This document shows, one piece after another, positions 1-7,640 of a DNA stretch of 10,712 bases. The stretch lies in the NCBI GenBank assembly GCA_003024985.2, contig PXIH01S0023100.1. One strand, 5' to 3'. Made by a program: the position numbers and the translations under genes. The stretch's first letter is position 1, and the number at the start of each line of letters is the position of its first letter. The notes under the pieces were generated by a model. That model did not search any database, had not been told where the DNA came from, and saw nothing but the letters and a program-made list of their open reading frames with translations. The DNA comes from Euperipatoides rowelli. Its lineage: Eukaryota; Onychophora; Udeonychophora; Euonychophora; Peripatopsidae.

Positions 1-1106
1 GTCAGATCAGTATACTATAAATACAATTCTATCTCATTTTAATCTTATGAATTTTATCTTTTTTTCTCCCCCTCTTATTCCTTTTTTTGTTTGAAATTAT
101 TGGTCAATCCCTCTTTGACCTGTTTCATAAATTTTGTTTGATATACCTTTTTTATTCAAATTAATAAGGTTGTTAAGGCATATATTTTCTCTTCTCCATG
201 TATATTGGTTGGCTCTTTACCTCTAGTTCAGTAGGGAGTACTGGAGTAATTTGGTTGCTGGTGTTTCCTTCATTTAACTTGTCTTAAAGAATTTGAATCT
301 AGGGTTATACATTTTTTTGATTTCTTTAAATGTGTCGACTATTCAGCCCTCTCTCTAGTCAGTGACTGACCCTTTTTTGTGCGCTCCCCTTTTACTTCCC
401 AATGTTGGCCTGTGTGGCCTCCCTTGACTAGTATCCATTTTCCAGTGCTTTGTATTTGGCCGTGCGTACTTACGACCGCCTTTCACTGACACGAGAGACA
501 GTGGAATAGATCACACATTTTTATGAATATGTGTTTCTTTATAGCGTGCGTCAAACAATTTAAATATTTATTTGTTGTCTAAGTCGTGGTCAGACTTATT
601 TGGCTTTTTTGATTTTATGAATCAAATTATTGCCGTTGTCAAATAACTTTTTACATTATAGTAATGACTTTTAATATTTGAACATTGTAAGCAGTAATAT
701 ACGTTATAACTTCATTGAACATTATTACTATTGTTTTGTTACCAAAGAAACTTTGTGTGTGTGCTGTTCTGCATTGTTTGAAATTTACATCTTCATTGTG
801 CAATTAGTCACCATGCTGTGTTGCAGTCATCTCTCCTCTCCACCATTGTTCTTTGCTCATCAACCTCTACGTGCATTTCCGAAATCTTCACGCCGTATGT
901 TGCAGTATGGGAATTTATCTACATACTCAGCAGGAGTCAAAGCTGGCTCAACAACACTAAAAGTTGGGTGAACTGTAGTGAAATGTCCAAAATTAGGACT
1001 TTATTTTCCTTCATCCAATATTAAACAGGATTAGCAAAAGATAATGCAATACCTGTGAAAAACTGTGAGTGAATCTTATGTGTAAATAATTTAACACCTG
1101 TTTGGA

Positions 1107-1113
1107 TATAAAA
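1107..1113 (+). promoter_or_regulatory. Candidate TATA box of the 5' LTR promoter
   Basis: TATAAAA stands in a slightly GC-richer stretch (CCTGTTTGGATATAAAAAC) and is conserved in the 3' LTR at 10284-10290. A transcription start about 25-30 bases downstream would put the start near 1135, about 125 bases before the AATAAA signal. That order is the expected U3-R layout. The assignment rests on motif and position only, and other AT-rich stretches in this LTR could also serve. Confidence 0.5.
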
Positions 1114-1260
1114 ACTAATGTAACCAATAATCCTGATCCTTAATCTGATTACAATATCTTAAAAGGCTTATCCGATACATTATGATCTTAATCTTATCAT
1201 GAATCTTTGATTTTCCTCAGTCTTATGTTATAGTTATCTTGTGATAAAATGTAGAGTTAA

Positions 1261-1266
1261 AATAAA
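1261..1266 (+). promoter_or_regulatory. Polyadenylation signal in the 5' LTR
   Basis: AATAAA at 1261 is followed after about 30 bases by a GT-rich stretch (CCTGTGATGG, then TTTGTGTTTG), the usual layout of a cleavage and polyadenylation site. The equivalent in the 3' LTR is at 10438-10443 and would end the genomic RNA. The 5' copy must be skipped for full-length RNA. The strong splice-donor sequence 143 bases downstream could do this through U1 binding, as known for HIV-1. That link is inference. Confidence 0.55.
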
Positions 1267-1408
1267 TCTTTATTTTAAGTCCCCGTGTTCCAGCCTGTGA
1301 TGGAAATTTGTGTTTGAATCCAACATCGTAGTTCCCAAGCATTGTTCCTGTGGATGAGGTGACCGGCAGAGCAGCACACATGTTCCCAACATCGAGGAGC
1401 CGAAGCCC

Positions 1409-1414
1409 GTAAGT
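1409..1414 (+). promoter_or_regulatory. Candidate 5' splice donor in U5
   Basis: GTAAGT is a full match to the intron side of the 5' splice-site consensus and lies downstream of the inferred transcription start. It is preceded by CCC rather than CAG, which weakens the exon side. In the 3' LTR the same position (10586) reads GAAAGT, so the donor is lost there. A second weaker donor, TAG/GTAAAA, begins at 1453 and is kept in both LTRs. A matching acceptor lies at 4817-4818 just before gag. Confidence 0.45.
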
Positions 1415-2706
1415 CTAGGCCTAGCAATTAATTGCAAACATTTAAATCTTAGGTAAAACTTTAATAAATAAACGGCACAACAAAATAATAGTAGGGGTAT
1501 TGAAGTTTGACCACGCAAAATTTTATAAATGTTATTTAGGAATTTTTAGATTTTTTATTTTTTTTTAAGACTCAAACAATCATTGAATAATTTAATTTTT
1601 AAGTAACTATTAAATTATGTTAATGTATTATATTTTTAGTTTCATTACGGTGAAGGTGGCCATAATAAACCAAAATATGTTTGAGTAAATCTCTTGTGGC
1701 AGTGTGGTTATTTATGGGCGGCTGCAAGCGAAATGATAGATAATTTAGATTTTTTTTGTCCATGCGAATATAATTTGATTTCAACTGCAAACAATAATGC
1801 ACAACGGTAGTGTAGTTAATTTAAATGATTTCAGTTCTCTAATTAATTTATGTCAGAGCATTTATCTTATTTTATTCAAGGTACGTGTATGGGCTGTAAC
1901 AAGTTACATGCCAAATCCATGTAACTAACGGGGTAACTTTTGTTATAACTATAGTCCTTAGTTGTTCTTGATATATTTGTGTTTCCATTATTTAGATAGG
2001 ATGTACTGCATTTAACACCAGAATCATTCCCAACATAGAATACTTTTCAGAGCGGTTAAGTCCGTTGTCTAGAAGAATTAAATGATAGAAATTCCCTAAA
2101 AGTTTAGATTAGATAAGAAATAAAGTACACAGTGATTAGGAAATAAAAATAAATAGCCAGCTTAAAGCAGGTAAATAACATAATACCGGGGAGCCCTCCT
2201 TCTTCAAAGATAACCCTTAATTGGGTATGTTGGAGTAGTTGACTCTGGTGTAAACAGGAGTATGGCATTAACACCACATTCACTTTAGATTTTTATTTGG
2301 CAAATATAAGACGTGTAGGTACAGAATCAATAAAGTTGAAATCTTACAGTAAATAAAATTGAGTTTGTCTTTATTTATTTATTTTATTTTATTTGAATGT
2401 TTAGTTAGGGGTGTGTTTGGCTGTATCCATGATTTCTTGGACTTCAATGTAAGGTGTCGTCCAAGGGTTACAGTCAAACATGAGACACAAATTTATCTAG
2501 TGTGGAAAAGCTGAAGACCTCCTTTTGTTAAAACTTGGTTTAAATTCAAAATTTTGTTGAAGATAATTTTAAAGTATCTCAGAGTGGGTTTTTCAGTAGG
2601 GGTCTCCGACAAAACTGGCATCCGCGACAGAATTCAACGCTACACTTGACTTTCTGGCACTATCCAGTCTTGACATCCATCTAAACTGGCTGTCCGCAAA
2701 TGGATC

Positions 2707-2723
2707 TAGCGCCACCTGGTGGC
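2707..2723 (+). promoter_or_regulatory. CTCF-like binding motif
   Basis: TAGCGCCACCTGGTGGC matches the reverse strand of the known bilaterian CTCF core consensus (CCACCAGGGGGCGC) at nearly all informative positions. It sits in a small GC-richer island (about 2620-2725) within very AT-rich DNA. The inner 13 bases also form a perfect inverted repeat, GCCACC-T-GGTGGC. Binding is inference from motif resemblance only. Confidence 0.4.
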
Positions 2724-3126
2724 TTTTATAAAATTTAAAATGTTATCTTGCTGGTGTGGGGTTTTCTGTGGTTTCAATAGTAAAATAGGAAGGGGGATGT
2801 TAAAATTGTAAAATGTTAAAGTATTGTTTTTTTTAATTTTTTTTTACGGTCAGAAAATTAGTGATTTTTTTTTAAATAGTTAAGAATTGTAAAATTTGTT
2901 TTCCCTTTCGTTGAGCTATTGGAATTTCAAAACCCGTTCCTGTATTTATGAAATATTGATTTTTTTTAATAATTATTTTTATTTCTTTCTTCTAAATCTG
3001 AAGTCAGATTCCTTAAATCATTTTTTTTCAATATTTTTCTCAAACGTTCTGGCATATTTTTTTTTCTTTTTCCCATATTTTTTTTTGAGTAGTAAAAAGT
3101 ACTATATCAATAATTTTAGTGTACCC

Positions 3127-3141
3127 CAAGATGGCAGCCAT
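3127..3141 (+). promoter_or_regulatory. YY1-like motif
   Basis: CAAGATGGCAGCCAT resembles the YY1 consensus (AAGATGGCGGC) with one difference in the core. Related ATGGC sites occur at 3282 (AAAATGGCC), 4433 (GGAAATGGCGTCC) and 4874 (AAGATGGCC, overlapping the inferred gag start codon). Several may be relics of a common repeat unit rather than selected binding sites. Confidence 0.3.
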
Positions 3142-3388
3142 ATTGAATTTTAAATTCTGTTAATTTATGAGAAATGCATTTCTAAATGTTCGATTGAGTT
3201 TATTTTGGGGATAATCAAAATGATTATGTTTGTAAGTTTATTAGTGAATTCTTTTTTTCATTTCTTGAGTCAAGTGGGCACAAAATGGCCACTGCTAAAT
3301 TTTCTTAAAATCTTAAATGTTAATTTAGCCTTTTAATATTTCATTCAATAAGCAATCTTGGAGCATTCTAATTTTAAATCATTTTACC

Positions 3389-3495
3389 GTCACTAAAATC
3401 AAATAATTTTTTTAATGAAATGATTTTTTTTTTCTCAATCTCTAATTTAATTGAGATTTTAATGAGTGACATTTATTTCAAATGAAATAATTTCA
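3389..3495 (+). repeat. Cluster of small inverted repeats
   Basis: GTCACT at 3389-3394 is inverted as AGTGAC at 3465-3470, and AAAATC/GATTTT pairs lie just inside. TCTCAAT (3433-3439) pairs with ATTGAGA (3450-3456). TATTTCA (3474-3480) pairs with TGAAATA (3483-3489), which then overlaps a second palindrome ending at 3495. The stretch could fold into a compound hairpin or be the remains of a small foldback element. The AT-rich composition makes chance a serious alternative. Confidence 0.35.
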
Positions 3496-4078
3496 TTAAT
3501 GGTTAAGTGTAATTTTTATTGACTACCCGTGAGTAATTTAAAATAATTTTATAAAGTCTGTCCGCATGTAGTGAGTATTTTAAATAATAAAAGAATGTCT
3601 GTCCGTGTTTAAGTTGTTAATGTCACCGTTAGTAATTGGGTTTGTTCATATAAATTTTAGATTTATAGCGGCATGATACTTGGGTTTAAGTAATCATGTT
3701 TCTCAACTTTTTATTTCTGATCAACTTAAAAGTGTTGGGTGTGAAACTTTATTTAGTTTCAAATTTTTTTATGCATTAATATCCGTGTGTCTCTCTTTGA
3801 GGGGAAGACTGACCCCTGGGTAGGTGCATGGTGACATTAAATCCATCCAAAGTTTTTTTTTCTTCTTTCCGTTCTGTCAGTATACTATTTTCTAACCACT
3901 TCATAATGAATAAATTGAATTGGGATTTGAGCATTGCAATAATAGAACATTAATTGCATTAGTTAATTCAGGGTAGACAATATGATTGATTTTCTTACTT
4001 TTTTCTTCCGTCTGATAAATATTCTTTAAATAAAGAAATTGTTTTTTTTCAATAACCAATTTATGATTTTTGTTTTCT

Positions 4079-4235
4079 CAAAGGAGAGTTGAGCTTGCTT
4101 AGATTATTAATAATCATATTACCAAATGGAGTTCCTGATTTTGTTTTTTTATACTTTTGGATCAAAGGAGATCCTGAGTTTGATTTTCAAAAATTTTCCA
4201 AAATGGAGCTACTGAGTTTGCTTTTAAATTTTTTA
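4079..4235 (+). repeat. Degenerate tandem repeat, period about 36-44 bp
   Basis: Four related units start at 4079 (CAAAGGAG), 4123 (CAAATGGAG), 4163 (CAAAGGAG) and 4199 (CAAAATGGAG). Each is followed by a variant of CTGAGTTTG and then a T-rich stretch. A similar unit may occur near 3190 (TTGAGTTTATTTT) and 3280. The short reading frame crossing this array has no recognisable family and appears to come from the repeat. Confidence 0.5.
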
Positions 4236-4769
4236 AATTTTTTTCAATTTCTAAATGAATTTTTACAGTTTTTTTTCATCGTTTATGATGAGTACCATTC
4301 TATTTACTCCATTAACTTAAACATTTTGGAAAGTCTTATTCCAAAGTTGTTAGATCAGTCTACACCCTTTTTAATTAATTTTTTTTAGGAGGTAGTCTGT
4401 CTATAATTGGTTTTTTTCTTGTCCATTATCAAGGAAATGGCGTCCGCTTCACAAATTGGATCTTACCCGGTTCTGAACAATTATTTTTGTACTGGACACT
4501 CTTCTAAATTTCACTTGCCACCTTTTTATTTAATTTTTCCTATATTTTTATTGGAGTAATATAGTCTTGTACGTCATTTGCTTATTGTTTGCATTAAAGT
4601 TTTGGTGAGATTTTATTTTTAAATATGCACATAATGGTATTGTTAATGGTGTTTGATATGTAGAATATCATACAGTAGCTTAATAATTTTATTTTTTCCT
4701 TATTTCGCATGCACTGAAGTGATTAGTTAGTTAGGTTTAGTAATAAATAAATAATATTTTTTTGTTTTG

Positions 4770-4818
4770 CTTACATCCGCCTTTTCCATACTGCCCCTCA
4801 TCCAATATTAAATATAAG
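4770..4818 (+). promoter_or_regulatory. Candidate 3' splice acceptor before gag
   Basis: The stretch has a branch-point-like CTTAC (A at 4773), a pyrimidine-rich tract (about 4757-4802), then the first AG at 4817-4818, with no AG from 4741 to 4816. The branch A lies 45 bases from the AG. This matches the expected layout of an animal 3' splice site. Joined to the donor at 1409 it would remove about 3.4 kb and place the inferred gag ATG 58 bases into the downstream exon. RNA evidence is absent. Confidence 0.4.
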
Positions 4819-4876
4819 AAAGCAAATGGACACCAGAAGCAAATCAAAATATTCAAAGGAGGTTGAAATTTAAAAG

Positions 4877-5934
4877 ATGGCCTCTAACAAATTATAAATG
4901 GTCAATGGCAAATACAGTGAAGGGAGTGAAGTTTCTCACACTGTGGAGCAACTGGTCAAGGATGTGTGTGAAAAGAGAGGGGAGATAGATAAATTGAAAA
5001 TTTTGTTAGAGCACAATGACAGGGACGAATGTGAGAGAAGAATGAATGCATGTTGTGTTGAATCTGAGTGTGGTAATGGTGGGGGGGGGGGTGGGGTGAT
5101 GACCAGAACACTAAAATCCATGATAAATCATCTCAGGGTAATCCCATAAAACTCATACCAATGTTAATGTGGGATGACAATGATAGAAATGAAGCCAAGA
5201 GGTTGGTGTCTTTGTTTAGAGCATTAGTAAATGAAAATGGTTGGTCTGATGCCCACACTCATGCTGCCTTTGAGTCAAAATTGGCGGGAAGGGGGTGCAA
5301 GAAATATTTTGAAGCACTTGGCAATTTGGAAGATATATCTTTCAGTGAAAGACTCAATGAATTTGAAAGAATGTTTAGCAGGGTGCTCAATACCTCTCGC
5401 AGCCAAGAACTATTCTGGGCATGTGTCCAGAAACAAAATGAACTAGTCACATCATTTAAACTGAGATTAATGAGCATTGGTGATTTCTATAGGAAGGGCT
5501 TTGAAGATCTGTCCATTTTTAGCCAACTGTTAGCCCAACAGTTCATCAGGGGATTGCTAGAAAGGTACAGGACAGAAGTGATCAGAGCCAACATCACTAA
5601 ATTTGATACCACAGTGGAAAAGGCCATCAAATTAGAGGAATGTGACAATGTAGAAGTAAACTCTTCACATGAAACAAAACAGTGCACGATGAATGATATA
5701 GAATGTATGAGGATTAAGATTGATGAACTTCAAGCAGAGTTGAACAGGACATCTGAACAAAGGTCTAGGTGGAATGTGGAGTGTTGGGGATGTGGGGGAC
5801 TTGGTCACTTGAGAAGACATTGTACTATGTTTCAATACCAACAAGACCACCGGAACAATAAACAACATGATTACAAACCCAGAAGCCTTAATGTGCACAA
5901 ATCCAACCCGACTAATAAGGATTCTTTAAACTAA
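4877..5934 (+). pseudogene. gag: gag, Ty3/gypsy-type, disrupted
   Basis: Gag would assemble the cytoplasmic particle and package the RNA. The likely original start is ATG at 4877, with A at -3 and G at +4, but an in-frame TAA at 4895 stops it after six codons. The frame resumes at ATG 4898. Its N-terminal part looks helical and charged (KDVCEKRGEIDKLKILLEHN). An 11-G tract at 5081-5091 then marks a switch to the frame used from 5092 to 5934. The central portion (about 5160-5660) has the spacing and aromatic/Leu pattern of retrotransposon Gag capsid domains (for example LLAQQFIRGLLERY). A second helical segment precedes a single zinc knuckle at 5782-5823, C-X2-C-X4-H-X4-C. The total of about 350 codons is normal for the family. 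The stop at 5932 directly follows a -1 frameshift heptamer. Family assignment is firm, and the function of this copy is lost unless reinitiation or slippage occurs. Confidence 0.85.
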
Positions 5935-5981
5935 AGAGGCACTCCCCCACAAATTCTTGCAGAGGAGTATCCAAAGAATTT
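5925..5981 (+). promoter_or_regulatory. Gag-pol -1 ribosomal frameshift site with candidate pseudoknot
   Basis: TTTAAAC at 5925-5931 reads T TTA AAC in the gag frame, a canonical X XXY YYZ slippery heptamer, and the next codon is the gag stop TAA. Slipping by -1 enters exactly the frame that encodes the protease. That frame is open from 5919 because of two stops at 5913 and 5916. Nine bases downstream, ACTCC (5941-5945) pairs with GGAGT (5964-5968), and the loop segment AAATTCTT (5951-5958) pairs perfectly with AAGAATTT (5974-5981). This gives an H-type pseudoknot with 5-nt loops. The heptamer and frames are seen directly, while the fold and its activity are inferred. Confidence 0.75.
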
Positions 5982-6065
5982 AATAAAGTGGGGAATCAAG
6001 TTGTTCTAAATAAAAAGGTGCACATGACAAAGGACCATTGTGATCCCAAAAATAGTTTGAAAAAA

Positions 6066-6380
6066 GGTTTCATTAGTACTTATGAAGGGAAGCCCTTGAT
6101 TGATGTTGTGATCATGGGTTGTCCCACCATGGCCCTGATTGACACTGGAGCTTAGCTTTCCATACTGGATGTTAATTTCATTGAAGATCAGGACAAATTG
6201 GAGCTGGAGGATGATGTGGAGCTCACTACCCATCTGTCCACTAAATGTGCTGAATCTCAGTATGCTTAAGTTACTATTAAAATCCACAGCATCGAGATGA
6301 GTCACAGGGTATGTGTTACTCAAATCAACAGTCACTGTCCATATAGACTGATGATGGGGTATGACATACTTCATAGGATT
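6066..6380 (+). pseudogene. Retropepsin-type aspartic protease domain, broken
   Basis: This domain would act as a homodimer to cut Gag and Gag-Pol within the particle. The catalytic motif is visible as ALIDTGA (codons 6132-6152), preceded by a strand-rich segment (KPLIDVVIMG). The very next codon is TAG (6153), at a position occupied by a sense codon in family members. A second stop, TAA, lies at 6267. The C-terminal retropepsin signature, normally LG-x-D, appears as MMGYDIL with G at 6357 and D at 6363. The domain length of about 100 codons is usual. With a stop immediately after the active-site motif, this copy cannot make active protease. Confidence 0.85.
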
Positions 6381-6544
6381 AGATCTATAATTGATGTTGA
6401 GAGGGGTGAGATTCAATTTGACATGCCCATGATTGATAAGCCATGGGTGGGTTTTAATAAATATGGTCCCCAAAGCTTGGGGTCATATCATTCCACTGTG
6501 GAAGGGGGTGATACTACCCCCAAGATTGATAGCAACAACAAGCT

Positions 6545-7135
6545 TATCATGGAAGAGTTCAAATACCCCCTAATGTGGATTGACAAAATAATCAAGAAGC
6601 TCAGGGGATCAAGAGTGTTCTCCACTCTTGATCTTAAAAATGGATACTTCAATGACAAGTTACATGATAGTGTTAAGGACAAGTTCACATTCAGTTCCCC
6701 CTTTGGGCACTACAAAATGGAGAGGTTACCTCAAGGTCTGTCAACCAGCGCTGGCTGGTTTCAGAAAGTCATGAATGAGGCATTATTCGATGTCATATCT
6801 GATGGTCATTGTATGGTGTTTCAAAATGCATTATAATATTCACCAGTAATGTTGAAGATCATTTAAGAGTATTGAAAATGGTGCTGGGTGTACTTAAGAA
6901 GATTAACATGGCTATACGCCTGTCCAAGTGCTGTCTGTACAGGGGGTCTCTCAAGTTCCTGGGTCATATCATTGATCAGGAATGGTTTCAGACCATCCCT
7001 TGAGAACATTGAGGTGGTCCGTAAGTTTGAACATCCTGAGACTGTTAAACAGGTGAGGTGTTTCCTAGGCACTGTTAACTTCTATCGGCAATTTATACCT
7101 GGATTACGGAGATTGCAGACCCACTGTACAAACTA
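6545..7135 (+). pseudogene. Reverse transcriptase domain, missing fingers and catalytic YxDD
   Basis: RT would copy the element RNA into DNA. Visible blocks are YPLMWID (just after 6556), then FSTLDLKNGY with the motif A aspartate at 6630, then FTFSSPFGHYKMERLPQG with the motif B LPQG at 6726-6737. Only about 90 codons separate the protease MGYD from FSTLDL, where about 200 are usual. The segment carrying the SPW/KKDG and CVDYR-type motifs is absent, indicating an internal deletion near 6530-6555. The YxDD position (6819-6830) reads F-Q-N and then shifts frame, so both catalytic aspartates are gone. The thumb and connection continue in the next frame (NVEDHL, KFLGHIID), shift again near 6980 (GFRPSLENIEVV, VRCFLGTVNFYRQFIP), and shift a third time near 7102 (EIADPLYKLVKG). 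Confidence 0.9.
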
Positions 7136-7149
7136 GTGAAGGGCAAAGG

Positions 7150-7640
7150 CGTTATCAAGAATAAGAGGGATGAGAGTGCAGGAAAAGCCTTCACTAAGCT
7201 CAAAGATATGCTGACAATGGCACCACTGTTACAGTATCCTGACTTCACTAAAGACTTTATCATCAAGATGGATGCCAGTGGTAAAGGTGTAGGGGCTGTG
7301 CTTGAGCAAAGGGGTGATGAAGACATGGTTCACCTTGTGGCCTTCTGCAGCAGAAAGTTGAATGCTGCAGAGAGGAACTGCTCTGCTATTGAAAGGGAGG
7401 CCCTTGCCATTGTATATGCAATGGCCTAATTCAAACATATTACTTATGGTTACCACATATTGCTCCAGACAGATCATCACCCCCTGTCATATGTGTTTAG
7501 TATAAAGGACACCAATCTGTGGTTGGTGAGATGGCTCCTCCAAGTCCAAGATCACAACATTATAATACAATACCAACCAATAAAATTTAACTATGTTGCC
7601 GATTGGTTGTCAGGAGCCCACAGTGATTCAATTCCTAGTG
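7150..7640 (+). pseudogene. RNase H domain with an in-frame stop
   Basis: RNase H would degrade the RNA strand of the RNA-DNA hybrid and form the plus-strand primer. The three family-typical acidic positions are present: D in IKMDASGKGVGAVLEQ (7271), E in NCSAIEREALAIVYAMA (7391) and D in LLQTDHHPLSY (7472). A TAA at 7427 interrupts the domain between the second and third of these, where the frame otherwise continues unbroken (FKHITYGYHILL follows). Downstream, HNIIIQYQPIKFNYVADWLS matches the usual end of the domain, where Ty3/gypsy elements have NxVADxLSR. Apart from the stop, sequence and length are conventional. Confidence 0.9.

Larger units (their letters stand above)
1..1536 (+). repeat. 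5' LTR (visible part)
   Basis: Bases 1-1536 align collinearly with 9120-10712. The 5' LTR supplies the promoter (U3/R), the transcript start and the U5 leader. A TATA box near 1107 followed by AATAAA at 1261 suggests U3 from 1 to about 1135, R to about 1285, and U5 after that. The upstream edge is probably cut: the polypurine tract before the 3' LTR ends at 9080, about 39 bases before the mirror of base 1. There is no clear TG...CA terminus at either visible end. By eye, the two LTRs differ at about 17 positions in the first 260 bases but only about 6 in 980-1280. This copy lacks 54 bases found in the 3' LTR at 9662-9715. A short reading frame at 678-971 recurs in the other LTR only because the LTRs are copies, and it is not called as a gene. 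Confidence 0.9.
1537..4876 (+). other. Long AT-rich non-coding leader between 5' LTR and gag
   Basis: About 3.3 kb separates the mirrored end of the 5' LTR from gag. Most Ty3/gypsy elements have a leader of tens to hundreds of bases. The stretch is strongly AT-rich with many T runs (for example around 2830, 2960, 3060, 3425 and 4030). The reading frames at 2896-3153 and 4089-4388 are Phe/Leu/Tyr-rich by-products of T runs, and no protein family was recognised. Minus-strand frames likewise look like chance. It contains a CTCF-like motif, YY1-like ATGGC motifs, hairpins near 3390-3495, ~40-bp degenerate repeats and a 3' splice-site signature at its end. I could not identify a primer-binding site. 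Two TGG-initiated stretches at 4438 and 4827 do not clearly match a tRNA 3' end. The leader could be an intron, part of a longer LTR, or old nested insertions. Confidence 0.7.

Noticed and set aside
678-971. 97-codon reading frame repeated in both LTRs (also 9930-10211) as a possible LTR-encoded protein
   Set aside because: It recurs only because the LTRs are copies. The 3' copy starts elsewhere and has a different end, composition is not protein-like, and no domain is recognised.
1415-1424. CTAGGCCTAG palindrome just after the splice-donor sequence
   Set aside because: A 10-base palindrome not kept intact in the 3' LTR; it does not support a functional call.
2896-3153. 85-codon Phe/Tyr/Leu-rich frame resembling a membrane peptide
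   Set aside because: It is produced by T runs in AT-rich DNA and no family pattern is visible.
3877-3888. TCAGTATACTAT identical to bases 7-18 of the 5' LTR, as a possible third LTR fragment
   Set aside because: Only 12 bases match with no extension on either side. Such matches are expected by chance in 10 kb.
4089-4388. 99-codon hydrophobic frame upstream of gag
   Set aside because: It is read through a degenerate tandem repeat and T runs, and its start is not supported.
4438-4460. TGG-initiated stretch as tRNA primer-binding site (also at 4827)
   Set aside because: Neither gives a convincing match to a tRNA acceptor end, and neither lies directly after a recognised LTR end.
6006-6473. 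155-codon minus-strand frame
   Set aside because: It lies antisense to the protease/RT region, which has clear family motifs on the plus strand. It is a shadow of that region.
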